A model generated the notes under the pieces. The model made no database searches, was not told the DNA's origin, and was given only the letters and a program-made list of their open reading frames with translations. Below, piece after piece: positions 9,647-20,063 of a stretch of DNA of 37,485 nucleotides. Each line of letters opens with the position of its first letter. Within the stretch, counting starts at the first letter, position 1. Made by a program: the position numbers and the translations under genes. Source of the stretch: Bondarzewia mesenterica. Taxonomy: Eukaryota > Basidiomycota > Agaricomycetes > Russulales > Bondarzewiaceae. The stretch spans positions 1 to 37,485 of the forward strand of contig SGPL01000340.1 in NCBI GenBank assembly GCA_004802705.1. Reading direction: 5' to 3'.

Positions 9647-10571
9647 TCACTTTACCCTCTTGTTTCCACTTTGAGCATCATCTTTATGTACCACCACCTC
9701 TCCCCTATCAAGCATTGCTGTAATCTCTCTCTGAGGGACTCCACTGCAATAAGTGCAAAGGCAATCAGAGCTACCAGTATTGATGTTCANAGGCATGCCC
9801 TCTATCAGCCACTTTGCATGAAGTATAAACTCATTTGGAGATCGAAAGGGAGGTACTTTATNAGTAAAAGATCCTAAAAGCACAATCAATTTAACATAAA
9901 CACCCCTCAATGATAACATACTTACCATAAAGATAATAATCATGCCTTGCATTATAAGGATCTGCTACATCACCACTCAAATGCACAAACAATGCATATC
10001 CTTTAGGAAATTTACGCAGTTTCCACTGTGGGCCATCAACTATAATAGAGAGCATGAGTACACAATTTATCTCATCCTTGAAGAATTATAAGGAAAACTC
10101 ACCGGGCTGCCCTTTCTTAAAAGCCTGTTGAGATAACAACTCTCCGAGGGTTTCCCGCCAACGAACGGATGCAGTATTATCGAGCTCGACTAGCCTATAA
10201 ACGGAGAACTCTTCGCCATCGATATCGACCTCGGTCGAAGGAGGACGCTTCGTGCTATCCCCGTCCGACACCCTAATCGTAATGACATTATCCACGACGG
10301 TGAACGCGTCGCTCATGAGATTGAAACCACTTGATGCAACGGCCGACGGCCGAGTGAATGTCTCAGCCGCTGCCGCGCGCAGGGTGGTGGGCGAGATGGG
10401 GGGCGAGATGGGGGACGTAGGACCCTTAGACGTAGGCTTGTCGATTTTATTAACTCGACGGATGCCCGCCAACCATTCGGGGCTAGGTCCGGCGGTAGCT
10501 GCGGTCGTGGAGGGGGCATTTGGGATCAGCGCATTGTCTGCGCTATCAACGTGATCGTTGGGGGTATTCAT
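9647..10571 (-). CDS. Clr2-like protein with N-terminal transcription-silencing domain
   Basis: Three exons give 269 residues: 10571-10103, 10039-9926 and 9873-9647. Both introns are GT-AG and phase is kept. Residues 1 to about 110 are Ser/Pro/Ala-rich and probably disordered. From about residue 130 come SVRWRETLGELLSQQ, then WKLRKFPKGYALFVHLSG, DPYNARHDYYLYGS, PPFRSPNEFILHAKWLIEG and SSDCLCTYCSG. This order fits the Clr2 transcription-silencing domain (Pfam Clr2_transil), including its CxCxxC end. Clr2 is a subunit of the SHREC heterochromatin complex in fission yeast; Agaricomycetes have many short proteins with this domain, of unknown role. Exon 1 is GC-rich while exons 2-3 are AT-rich like the transposon side. 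Two N lie in exon 3. The protein ends shortly after the domain. Confidence 0.75.
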
Positions 10572-10891
10572 AGTGTGTGCAAACTTGGATTGGTCCGATG
10601 GTATAACGGCGATGACGGAAATAGAAGTGACGGGCGTCTCCAGAAGTCGACGTGCAGAACGTGGAAAAGGCAGGAGGATGGTTAAATCTGTAAAAGCGCT
10701 TGCAGGGGAGTACGAGTGGGGAATTGGGTGCTTCGGTGCGCAGTTCAGCGCAGCAAGCGTATTTTATAGGCGATGACCAACCTGACTCGACCAAATTGAA
10801 GCGGCGCTTGAATATTCTGATTGTGTAGTGGTACAGTGACAGCCTGGAATTTGTTTTCTTGGTTTGTTGTTCTCACCTCAAGCACTTGACT
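10572..10891. promoter_or_regulatory. Divergent intergenic region between Clr2-like and WD40 genes
   Basis: These 320 bp lie between two start codons pointing away from each other, so both promoters must be here or inside the genes. I see no clear TATA box; the sequence is moderately GC-rich and has no protein-like frame. Confidence 0.5.
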
Positions 10892-12586
10892 ATGATGTCC
10901 AACGGCCCAATCAAGAACAATCTCAAATCGGCTGAATTTCTTCGAGCCGAAGCCGAGCTGCTCTTGGAAGAGGTGCTGTCCTTGTATTTCTTGCCTTACA
11001 GCGCTCTTTGACCTTCCTTTGATGCATAGGCAAGGAAACAAAAGGCGGAAAAGAACAAAGACGTGGGAGAGCCGATTACCCTGCCAGGCGTTCCCATAGA
11101 TATCAAGATACGCGGGGATTATGCTTGGATTGCAGAGAACACGGCAGTAGCCCGTAAGATTAACCTGGAGGTGAGCGGTAGTACGAAAGCGTCATGAGTA
11201 CTCGTGCATCGATTTATGCATTCTTTTCTTGTGCTAGACAGGCAAGACGGTGCAGATTTACAAGGGTCATTCAGGACCCGTTACGTGCGTCGCGCTGTGC
11301 GACAAAGTCCCCGGATCGGGGGACGAAAAAATATTGATCACAGGCTCTTGGGATCAGGTGCGAACGGTTCTCGCAGTGCGTTTCCACGCGTGTCTGATGC
11401 ATGCAACATAAGACCATCAAACTGTGGGACACCGACGTGAGTCCTTGTCTCACGTCTATTGATGGATCATCCAACATCCTCATCCGTGTTTGAAGACGAG
11501 AAAGTTGATCTCGTCGACGCCAGCACACTCGGACTTTGTCAAGGTCCTGTTCGTGATACCATCTCTCAATCTCCTGATATCAGGGAGCTCAGATAAAGCC
11601 GTCCGATTCTGGTGCGTCTTTCACTTCTTTGACCTGTTGTCATACGTGTGCTGATATTTTCGATCTAGGGACCTGTCTTCCCCCACTTCTCCCGAGAAGC
11701 TTCCGGCGCTAGGCTCAATATCATCACACACGCGGCCAGTTGAGTCTTTGGATGCGTACATCCCGACTTCTTCAGACTCCCACACGGAGCTCTCCCCCGT
11801 CTTGTTCACCGCGGACACCATGGGCGTGATCAAGGCGTGGGATTTGAAAAAAGAAGGCGGAGATCGGCCAATATGGCGGAGCACCTTGCGTGATGACTTG
11901 GCTTACCATCGAACGAGAATAAACGAGCTTATATACGGACACGGTAATCTGTGGACAGGTGCGTACAGACGCACCAACCTATGCTAGATGCTTTCAAATT
12001 TAACTCTTCCTCGGTGCTTTAGCGTCTTCCGACGAAACAATCCAAATCCATCCATATCCCCCACCACCGTCCAACCAAAAGCAACCAAAACCATTTCCCT
12101 CGATCACGCATGCGACCGGCTTCAAAGCCGTCCTTCCCCTCCCCCCTCCACCCTCAACTCGACGCAGACGCGTTTCCATACTTGTTGGGAGCGAGCGGCG
12201 ACGTGATCCGCGTGTACGACATCTCATCGCTCGAAGAGCCCGAGTTCATCCGCGAAGTCGAAGGGCATTGGCACGACGTGACGCATCTACGCGTTTGGTT
12301 GCGAAAGCGGAAGGACGGGTTGGGGAAGGAGGTGTGGATCCTGAGTGCCAGCCTGGATGGGACGATTAGGAAATGGAAATTGGCTGGTGAGTTACGCAAA
12401 TTCTGTGTTATAATATTGTGGCTGCTGCTGATTGTGCTGGCAGAGCTGATCGTCCCTCCGAAGCCTGTTGCGGAGGAGAAAAAGGAAATCCCAGTTGCAA
12501 AACCACCTTCATCCTCATCAAACAGCGGTTGGACGATGACGGAGGAAGAGGATAGGGAACTCGCTGAGCTGATGGAGGACGACTAG
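10892..12586 (+). CDS. WD40-repeat protein (single-base frameshift in a C run)
   Basis: Eight exons fit GT-AG rules: 10892-10972, 11030-11170, 11238-11357, 11413-11436, 11505-11611, 11669-11958, 12023-12386 and 12444-12586. The start is the ATG pair at 10892. WD-like blades include ILITGSWDQ/TIKLWDTD (split by an intron), LLISGSSDKAVRFWDL, VLFTADTMGVIKAWDL, LWTASSDETIQIH and ILSASLDGTIRKWKL. The C-terminus is an acidic tail, MTEEEDRELAELMEDD. Exon 7 changes frame at the six-C run 12141-12146; removing one C restores a 422-residue protein, so I treat it as a sequence error. The family builds beta-propeller scaffolds for protein complexes; I cannot name the exact orthologue. Its 3' end converges on the nitronate monooxygenase gene, about 160 bp away. 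Confidence 0.8.
12141..12146 (+). other. C6 run where the WD40 frame slips
   Basis: Upstream codons of exon 7 lie in frame 1 and downstream codons (DADAFPYLLGASGDV) in frame 2. A six-base homopolymer at the switch is a typical spot for a sequencing or assembly indel. Confidence 0.7.
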
Positions 12587-12742
12587 TGAGAGAATTGTGC
12601 CACCCTGTAACTGACGAGAAAGTGCCCCATTAATACCCAGGATATATTGAATGTGACCATTGTGGGCCTCGTGTACAGAAGACATGTCGTATGTATGAAA
12701 CCCAAAATGTCCCAACCCTCCGCATGCTGATCAGAAGAGCAA

Positions 12743-14379
12743 CTATAGCTTCGCCTTCGGAGACTGAACGTAGCCGTTCGCGGACGCGAGACTTTTGGCT
12801 GCCGTGGAAACGAGTTCATCAACACTGAAGACGTGTACAACAGTCAGTTCGTGTCCGAGAGGAAAAGAGAGGTACGCACATATCCTTTGCAGGTTTGATT
12901 TCCTGTCGGCAGTGTGAGAGTCTACATCATATATAGAGTTCTGAGTAAGGGCTTACATTGACGGAACCCGCGACACGACCCATTAACCCTGCAATGTCAA
13001 CATACTAGGCTTCAGTATCTGATCGGTTAAATCGGAAAGCATGACGCTTACACATCCTGCCCGCCGCGGACTTCTCTGGATGCGATTCGAGTTCTACTTC
13101 ATGCGGAATCTTGCCCTCCAAAGTCAGCTTCCGGATCTCATCGTGGCGATTCTCCTCCCTTTTCACCCTTTTTTTTCAGCGGGCCAACCGTGAACCGGAA
13201 TTTGTACCAACTCACCAGTCACGGACGTAGTCCGTCTTGCGCACGCTCATCGGCCTCCCAGAATAAATCAGCGTCCGTACTGTATCGTCGTACCCCGCAG
13301 AGACCACGAGCTGCTTGTGGATTGGGGGAGCGCCGGCCTCCTCGCTCGCAACGAAGCGCGTACCGACCCACACGCCCGAGGCGCCGTAAGCGAGGGAAAC
13401 GGCGAGACCGCGTCCGTCCGCGATGCCCCCTGCCGCGACGACGATGACCGGCTCGCCGGTCAGGGGACTGATCGCGTCCTTGCAGAGGTCCACGACGGCG
13501 GGGATGAGAATGGAGAAGGGCGTATCGCCGGTGTGACCTCCGCCCTCGCCGCCTTGGGCGCAGATGATGTCGACACCTAAATTTCAAGGACCGGTGAGAC
13601 GGGCGGATGGTGATTGTGGGAGCGGGGGCATACCTTGGGCGAGCGCCTTCTTGACGTGCTGAATGATTGGTGTTAGGTGAGACTATTGTTTTCGAGTTGG
13701 CCGCTTACCTTTGGATGCCCTATCATGCTAAGCGGGAAATAGGACATGAATGACGATGACCTGCATTAGTAAGGAAGCGGACATACTTCATGACCGGAAT
13801 CCCTGCTGCATGGAGCTTGTCGACCATTTCTTTCGGGGGTACACCAACGGCACAGACGAAGAGCGCAGTTTTGCTTTTGATGATGACATCTGTGAGCTCT
13901 GGAAGCTGACCTTTCGTATAGTCATACTGCAGATGTATCTTTCAATATACCGGTTTTCTTATGAATTGACTGGGAGGGCGCACATTTGTCTTGCGTGCAC
14001 TTCCTCCGACCTGAGGGATGAGGAGGTCTATGCCAAATGGCGCGTTCTTATCCTCCAGATGGCTCTTGAGCTCATCAATAGAATCCTGGAGGAACTTGGG
14101 GCTTTGACGGACACCACCGATGACGCCAATGCCGCCTAGTTTGGGATACATTTTGAATGGCTGGTCTGCTCTCCTAATAGATATGGCGCATTACCTGCGT
14201 TGGTGACAGCTGCCGCCAGCTTAGGCCCAGCGGCCACGTTCATGCCTAGCATAGGAGATGTGAGTATCGACTCCACACCAGTTGAAACCGATATTTGAAT
14301 TACCGGCGAGCATGACGGGGTGGTTAATGTTGAAGAGCCTGGTGAGAGGCGTAGAGAAGACGGGTTCTAAAGAGGGCAT
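12743..14379 (-). CDS. Nitronate monooxygenase (2-nitropropane dioxygenase family)
   Basis: Eleven exons keep phase throughout and give 355 residues: 14379-14304, 14245-14195, 14135-13984, 13926-13787, 13727-13709, 13658-13634, 13576-13216, 13158-13052, 12988-12957, 12902-12880 and 12824-12743. The enzyme oxidises nitronates with FMN and O2. Diagnostic blocks are NHPVMLAGM at the N-terminus, NAGGIGVIGG, PFGIDLLIPQVGG, VMNMIGHPKHVKKAL, the FMN/active-site block GVDIICAQGGEGGGHTGD with its His, IVVAAGGIADGRG, and GASGVWVGTRFVASEEAG. The C-terminal PAKDIVDELV block also fits. Four exons are only 19, 23, 25 and 32 nt. Length is normal for the class. The gene is divergent from holocytochrome c synthase with about 210 bp between starts. 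Confidence 0.93.
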
Positions 14380-14591
14380 GATGATGGTATGAAGGGGGAG
14401 TGATATGATACACAAAGGCGATTATATACGGCGGGTGGGTGTAATATCAGGTGGTCCATTGCAAGAGTGGGGAAATGGCTCGTCGTTGACGGTAGCATGA
14501 TTCAGGCAAACATATAGCCGGTCTTCTTGCCGATTGCTATTTTGGGAAACACGTCCGCTCTCTGCCTTTGCGAGCTCAAATCAATATCCCA

Positions 14592-15405
14592 ATGGCCGAC
14601 AAGTGTCCCGTCGACCACTCCTCCGTCTCCCAACAAACATGCCCAGTACCCCACCCAACAACAAGTTCTGGTGCAGACACATGCCCCGTTGACCACACCG
14701 CCCGTTCGACTTGGTCAAGCATCCTCCCCCACTCCTCCGACACTCTCACCGCCAACGCACCAACTCCAGCCCCGTCTCTCTCCACCTCCCGCGAAACCTC
14801 GTCAATCCCACGCAATGACAGCGAAAAATGGGTATACCCGTCTGAAGCACAGTTCTTCGCCGCCATGGCGCGCAAAAACCACAACCCGCAGGCGACCGAC
14901 ATGAAGGTCGTCGTCCCGATCCACAACGCCGTCAACGAACGCGCGTGGGGGCAGATCCTCGGATGGGAGGCAGGTCGCGGCAGTGACGCGTGTGGTGGGG
15001 TCCAGTTGATCAGTTTCAAGGGCAGACCGCGCGACATGAGCCCGAGAGCACGATTCAAGACGCTCATGGGGTAAGCCTCGTTTTTGTCTCCACTCTCTGC
15101 GTTTCCTTATATTTCTGCGTGCGTTCTGTTCAGGTATGCGCCGCCCTTTGACCGACATGACTGGGTGGTTGACCGTTGCGGCACTCGCGTCCGCTATATC
15201 ATCGATTTTTTATTCTGGTCGCAGTCCAGCACCGGGCGCCTCCAACGTGTCCTTCTTTCTCGACGTTCGTCCTGCCCTCGACAGTTGGGAAGGAGTGAAA
15301 ATGCGCGCCGGCCGCTTCGTGGATAGATGGGCTGGCTCGCTGTTCCAGTCGATCACTACACCTTCCCCCGCTCCGTCTCAGCCTCCAACGAAAGCCGATT
15401 CGTAG
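14592..15405 (+). CDS. CYC3: Holocytochrome c synthase (cytochrome c heme lyase)
   Basis: Two exons, 14592-15070 and 15134-15405, give 249 residues once an extra T in the run 15206-15211 is allowed for. The enzyme attaches heme to apocytochrome c in the mitochondrial intermembrane space. Evidence: three Cys-Pro-Val motifs near the N-terminus (KCPVDH, TCPVPH, TCPVDH), a Ser/Pro-rich linker, then the conserved core [77 protein letters not shown], and [20 protein letters not shown]. The reading moves from frame 0 to frame 1 inside the T6 run, after codons for IID. As the core is otherwise perfect, a sequencing error is more likely than a null allele. It converges on PPAN/SSF1 with 130 bp between stops. 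Confidence 0.93.
15206..15211 (+). other. T6 run where the heme lyase frame slips
   Basis: Family conservation (IIDFYSG) needs five T; six are present. The downstream frame is otherwise intact to the stop. Confidence 0.7.
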
Positions 15406-15534
15406 CCTCTCGCGACTGTATTCACTACTTATGTCCGTCCTTAATTCACCTCTCCGTTTTGATAGATGTCTACAAAACAACCGTGCTTGGAAAGATGATA
15501 GAGCGGCATTAGAAATACAGTAAGACATATAGAA

Positions 15535-17053
15535 CTACCGCCGATTGCTTTTAGTCTTCACTTTTTTGGCGGGTGGACGTTCAGGCTCATCATCGCTGTC
15601 CTCTTTGTCCGATCCCTCTTGTGCATCGTCCTCGCTCTCCTCGCCCTCGCTAATCTCCTCATCTTCATCCCAACCACCATCGTCTTCCAGCTCTTCCTCG
15701 TCGCCTTCTACTTCATCCTCCTCCTCTTCATCCACTCCGGTCTCTTGACCCGTCACCTTCTTCCGCTGCACATTCCGCTCTTGTTCTTCCCTCCGCTCCC
15801 TGCGCAGTTTTTTCTTTGGCAGCGTGGGCTGCCTTTGTACGGAGATCTCCGCCTTCGTTTTCTTAACTGTACCAGAGAAGAAGCAAAGGGAAATTAAAAA
15901 GATGAAGAAAAAAAAATTGACTCAGAGAGATGCGAATGAGAAAAAACTCACCGAACTCGTGATATATGACGTTTCCCTCCTTCCCGGGCACGCCCTCAGT
16001 GATCTTAACCAACCTCAACTCCATCCGAGGCCCAATTTCATCCAACTTGACCGCCTTCTTCTGCCCCTTCCTATTGTTCCTCCCCACATAATCATCTGCA
16101 AGCGACACGGCATCGCCGTCGTCACCCGCAACCGAACTTGCCGTAGACGCAGCGCTCTCATACCCAGATGCAGCATCACCCTCTCCACGCCGGCGAAGGA
16201 CAAAATCAGCGACATCGCGCTCGTTACCGAGATCGAGGACGTCGTCGGCCTCGAGCACGCGCCGGACGCGCTTGGAGACGCCGTACGGCTTGACGGTGAT
16301 GCGATAGTGCCGGAAGTCGATGGTGCCGCGTTCGGCGTTGTAAGCGACGAGGACGATGCGGCGTGCGGAGGAGAGGGTGAGCGTGTGTGGAGAGAGTGGG
16401 GGGAAGAGCGTTTGGAAGGTTTTCATAATCAACGGGAGGTGTGGTGGAGTCGTTGGGGAGGGCGGGGGGAAGGAGGCTAGGACGAGCTGAAATTTTAATT
16501 TAGGTGTTTAAGAAAGTTGAGCATGTGCTCAAGAGGGAGGGAAAAGAGACACGCACGAGTGGCGGGCTGAGATATTCTACCATGCCTTGACTTTTTGAAT
16601 GCTTCGAGGAATGTTGAATGTCCTTGATGAGACTGTACCTCTCGACGCGGAAGCTGAGCGAGGGCCCATTCGAAAGACGGACAATCCGCATCGAGGGCGC
16701 GACGTCCGTCAGCGTGAAGGCGAGCAAGTGTGTTACGTGCAGCGCGGGCGCCATCGTCAAGAAATCCTTCAGCTTGTTGCGCGCGCGTTCCTTCACTTCC
16801 AAGATCCCATCAGCACGTCATCCACACGAAAGAAAAAAGAGAGAAATAGGGGAGAAAAGAGATGTCGACTGACCCTCAGTCGGCTGGCGGTGTTGGGCTC
16901 CATGACTTTGCGCACATCGCGCGTCAGCTGCGTGAGGGAATGCCCGACCTGGCCGTGCTTGATGATGAACGACTTTGGGACATTGTCCGCGCCCGACGAA
17001 GAGGCCTGTGCGGCGCCCTTGAGATGCGTCCTGTTCTTGCGTCTGCGCGCCAT
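15535..17053 (-). CDS. SSF1: Ribosome biogenesis protein PPAN/Ssf1, Brix domain
   Basis: Four exons, 17053-16874, 16790-16557, 16486-15952 and 15866-15535, encode 426 residues with all junctions in phase. The protein works in 60S subunit maturation in the nucleolus. The N-terminus is basic (MARRRKNRTHLKG), then come KSFIIKHGQVGHSLTQLTRD and VRKVMEPNTASRLR, the Brix entry, followed by NKLKDFLTMAPALHVTHLL, LSFRVERYSLIKDI, MVEYLSPPL and, in exon 3, RIVLVAYNAERGTIDFRHY and GPRMELRLVKITEG (Brix exit). The tail is rich in Lys and then in Glu/Asp (exon 4), ending with a Lys/Arg patch. Length is close to yeast Ssf1. The start ATG at 17053 is the first that gives the conserved basic N-terminus. Confidence 0.95.
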
Positions 17054-17726
17054 GGTCAAGTCACCGTGGTAAGTGCGGAAAATATGACAAAAGCCAAATT
17101 CGGAATGTCTCGTGACGCTACCGCACGTACCGCATACCGGCGGCACAACAAAATGACATGCAGTGAGGAACAGCAATAACATTTATTTATTACAAGATAG
17201 CGAGAGGGGGGAACTATGCACAGGAACGTACAGAGAGGAGGGGCAAAAAAACAGACCGAGAAAACGTCAAAAAAAGAGAGAGAGAATTCGCAGATACAAA
17301 ATGCACGCCAGGTCCAGTGACTATCACTGAGAGTCGAGTCGACGACAAGATATATAGAAGAAAACAAAGAATGAACGAATGAGGGAGATGACAGATAGAT
17401 GGATTACAAGATGGCAGCCAGCCGAGCCATGGATTGTACAATCAAAAAGAAAAGGGGGGGATTAAAATGGCTAGTGGGCAGACCGCGGCAGAAAATTCAA
17501 AGAAATACAGCTCCTAGTTCACAAGGTATACATTAGCCAAGTGCTAGTAGTCGCGTATGCGTGCGTGGGATGCAAAAGAAACGAAAATGATGAACGAAGC
17601 GAGCGGTTCGATTGGGAGTACGTTGTTGGATTAGGGATGACTCTATGGCATGGATGTGCGGGACTGAGGCTGACAGAGAAGGAAGATAAGGAAGGGCGGG
17701 GGACGCGATAAATAACGAGAGACAGA
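17054..17726. promoter_or_regulatory. Intergenic region: PKA 3' flank and PPAN/SSF1 promoter
   Basis: Both neighbours are on the minus strand, so the right part is PKA 3' UTR and the left part is promoter and 5' UTR of PPAN. It has purine-rich patches (about 17260-17290) and no protein-like frame on either strand. Confidence 0.45.
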
Positions 17727-19242
17727 TCAAAATTCGGTGAATTGGAAACCGACGACGTCGAACCCTTGGTGCGGGGGTGGAGAGTATTCATCTCTGACGA
17801 GGCCCGGTACCTCGTCGGGCGGTGGAAGAGGGAGGCGGGTGAAGTAGCGCATATCGTCAACAGACGTAACATGTGGGACGATGGGGGCCTAGTGATAGTA
17901 TGTTCGTATCAGATCCAATGAGTATCTTCGATGCACAAGAAGACTCACTCTAATCTCGCGCCGCTCCAAAGCGTCCCAGTCTACGCCACGGAACCACGCG
18001 TGATCCAGCACGTCTTGCGAACCATTGATTAGGTTGCCCAGTCGCTTACTCCGGTCTGGATGCAAGAAACCCTTGATCAGTTCTCGAGAGAGCGTATCCA
18101 TGTCCCTCGGCCAATGGACTTTCCCCCGCAAAATCTTCTCGTAGATCCCATAAGCATTCTCGTCGAAAAATGGGGGATACCCGACCATCATCTCATACGC
18201 CAAAATCCCACAGGCCCACCAGTCCGCCGGCTTTCCATGCCCGTCCGACTGGATGATCTCCGGCGCCAGGTACTCGGGCGTGCCGCACAACGTCCACGTA
18301 CGATCGTCCACGACTTTCGCGATCCGAAATCTGTGAGACGGAGATAGCCTCTCGAGTCGAGGAGCAGGTTTTCAGGCTTGAGGTCGCGATAAATGATGTT
18401 GAAAGAATGGAGGTATCTGAGGGCGAGAACGATGGTGGCGAGGTAAAACCGGGTGACGTCGGCGGTAAAACGTCCTGTGCGGCGCAGATGTGTGAAGAGT
18501 TCGCCACCGGGGACGTAAGAAAGCAACATGTAGATGTTCAGATTATCCTGGAAGGTCGCGCAGAGATCGACGATGAAGGGATGTCGCACACGGGAAAGGA
18601 TGTTTCGCTCGGCCTTAACATGTTCGACTTGTCGCAATCGTATGATCTCTGTTTTTCGCAGCACTTTCATGGCGAAGAAATTCGAAAACCGCGATCCGTG
18701 ATTCAACCGCAATTTGACGAGCAGGACGCGGCCAAAGGTCCCAGTACCTGCAAAGACCGTCGAAAAGACGAACCAGGACAGATCGAGCAACAGTACTGAC
18801 CTAGTGTGCCTTTGACCTCAAAGTCAGTCAGCTTCAACGTTGGATGCAAGTGCTCCTGCTCGTTGTCCAATCGCCGCGATGGAGGCCGAGGTGGTGTCAG
18901 AGATGGCTGCTGGAAATCGCGTTCCTCTGTCTCCATATAAACATCTCGATCCGTCCCATGAACGGAGTGGTGGACGACATGAATGACGGGCTGAGAAGGC
19001 GAGATCGATGAATCCAAGCCTGACGCATGATATGGCTGCTGCTCTTCATACTCGACCGTCGCGTCCTCGTCAAGTTCGTCGCTGTGACCGGGAGACAGTG
19101 GAGGTGTTATGGGGCCGTTAATGAGCATGACGTCCGAGTCTCGACGCGGTCCGGCCTCGTAGAGCATAGAGCGGAATTTTGCCGTGGACGTCGGCAGGGA
19201 GGACGAGCGTCCAGTGTTCGGAGAGAGAGCCGGAATTTCCAT
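17727..19242 (-). CDS. cAMP-dependent protein kinase catalytic subunit (PKA); one missing base at DFG
   Basis: Three exons, 19242-18801, 18747-17949 and 17888-17727, give about 467 residues if one base is restored near 18321. A Ser/Pro-rich extension of about 135 residues precedes the kinase. Kinase motifs in order: glycine loop GTGTFG across the first junction, FFAMKVLRK (ATP Lys), EHVKAERNILSRVRHPFIV, YVPGGELFTHLR, IIYRDLKPENLLLD (catalytic loop), LTDFG, TWTLCGTPEYLAPE (activation-loop Thr and P+1), KPADWWACGILAYEMMVGYP, and HAWFRGVDW. The AGC tail ends in FQFTEF, the FxxF hydrophobic motif placed at the very C-terminus as in PKA. PKA phosphorylates Ser/Thr targets downstream of cAMP signalling, with a regulatory subunit not present here. 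The break at DFG is discussed as a separate feature. Confidence 0.94.
18318..18326 (-). other. One-base deletion at the DFG motif of PKA
   Basis: The minus strand reads GATTTCGGATCGCG, giving DFG then a wrong frame. The kinase frame (KVVDDRTWT) resumes one base off. Family conservation (DFGFAK) needs one more T after GGAT. Confidence 0.7.
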
Positions 19243-20063
19243 GCCTTTATATTGGCGGAGTAAGTGAGATACCGGCCGGCGCCTTGGGGCTCTACGGGGC
19301 TTAGGCTGTCAAGCCCACGATGGCAGAGGTAGCCAGGGAAAGCGTTGGATGGATCGGTTACAAGGGAGACCAGGAACTGAAGGAGGCTTATATGGGTGAG
19401 ACTGAGGGACGATCGGGATTGCCAGGGTGGGTGAAATTGATGCTGGGTGTCGTCGAAGGCGCAAGGGGGGTCACTAGGTAGACTTCGAGAGGGTCGCCAG
19501 GAAACAATGACGGGTAGATCTAGACGAATTCGAGCGTGTGGCGGCAAGGAAGAATTGTTTATTTACGTGTATGGCGTCCTGCGCTAGAAGAGTAGTAGGA
19601 AAGAGGGAAGGGGGCTATGACTGGCTGCGAGGATGGGTGGAACAGAACTTTAACGGAGGCCAGCAGCGAAGAGACATAGAGCGGAACACGTGATCGGACG
19701 CGGTATTATCATCGCCTGGACCAGCCTGAAGCGCGTCCGACAGACCGCGAGTCCAAACTGGCAAAAGCGCGCTAAGAAGTGGTTCTGTATGTGGTGTTCT
19801 TCTTCCCTCAAGTTCAAAAATGACATTATCTGCCTTTATCTGCTAGACGGCTTCAGTGTTCGGCAGAGACAGCGCGTAAGCGGCAAACTCGGAACGCCTG
19901 CCATCCTGAGACGTATGTTCTCATCATGACCTTGCGAGCGTCATCTTACACCATCCAATCCTCCTGCCAAATCCGACTCTCCCTGTAGGCGCGTTTACCA
20001 TGCCTCTTGAACCTTGGTGAGCACCGTTCCCAGTTTGCTAACTCTCCCGCAGGCATACTGGTC
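19243..20063. promoter_or_regulatory. Divergent intergenic region between PKA and cytochrome b561 genes
   Basis: About 820 bp with no convincing gene. Short open frames occur on both strands but match nothing I recognise. An ACACGTGATC E-box-like word occurs at about 19686. The large space is consistent with long 5' UTRs and promoters on both sides. Confidence 0.45.

Noticed and set aside
10086..10571. Single-exon reading of the Clr2-like gene
   Set aside because: Reading through the GT at 10102 gives four extra residues and a stop, while splicing gives a continuous conserved domain over two further exons.
12141..12146. Programmed ribosomal frameshift in the WD40 gene
   Set aside because: No slippery heptamer or pseudoknot was seen, and similar one-base indels in two unrelated genes nearby favour sequence error.
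13190..13587. Arg-rich open frames on both strands
   Set aside because: They are shadows of the GC-rich exon 7 of nitronate monooxygenase, which has the conserved protein on the minus strand.
12743..15405. Metabolic gene cluster (nitronate monooxygenase, heme lyase, later LigB dioxygenase)
   Set aside because: The genes are separated by housekeeping genes, have no shared pathway, and no PKS, NRPS or terpene synthase is present.
15545..15748. Ser-rich plus-strand frame
   Set aside because: It is the antisense of the acidic Glu/Asp tail of PPAN/Ssf1.
15824..16480. 218-residue plus-strand frame
   Set aside because: It is antisense to exon 3 of PPAN/Ssf1 and matches no family.
19690..19929. 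Short plus-strand frame in the PKA/b561 gap
   Set aside because: No recognisable domain, no splice partner, and it sits where promoters are expected.
20007..20063. Longer N-terminus for the b561 protein starting at 20007
   Set aside because: That open frame begins with TTG, not ATG; the first ATG in frame is at 20064.
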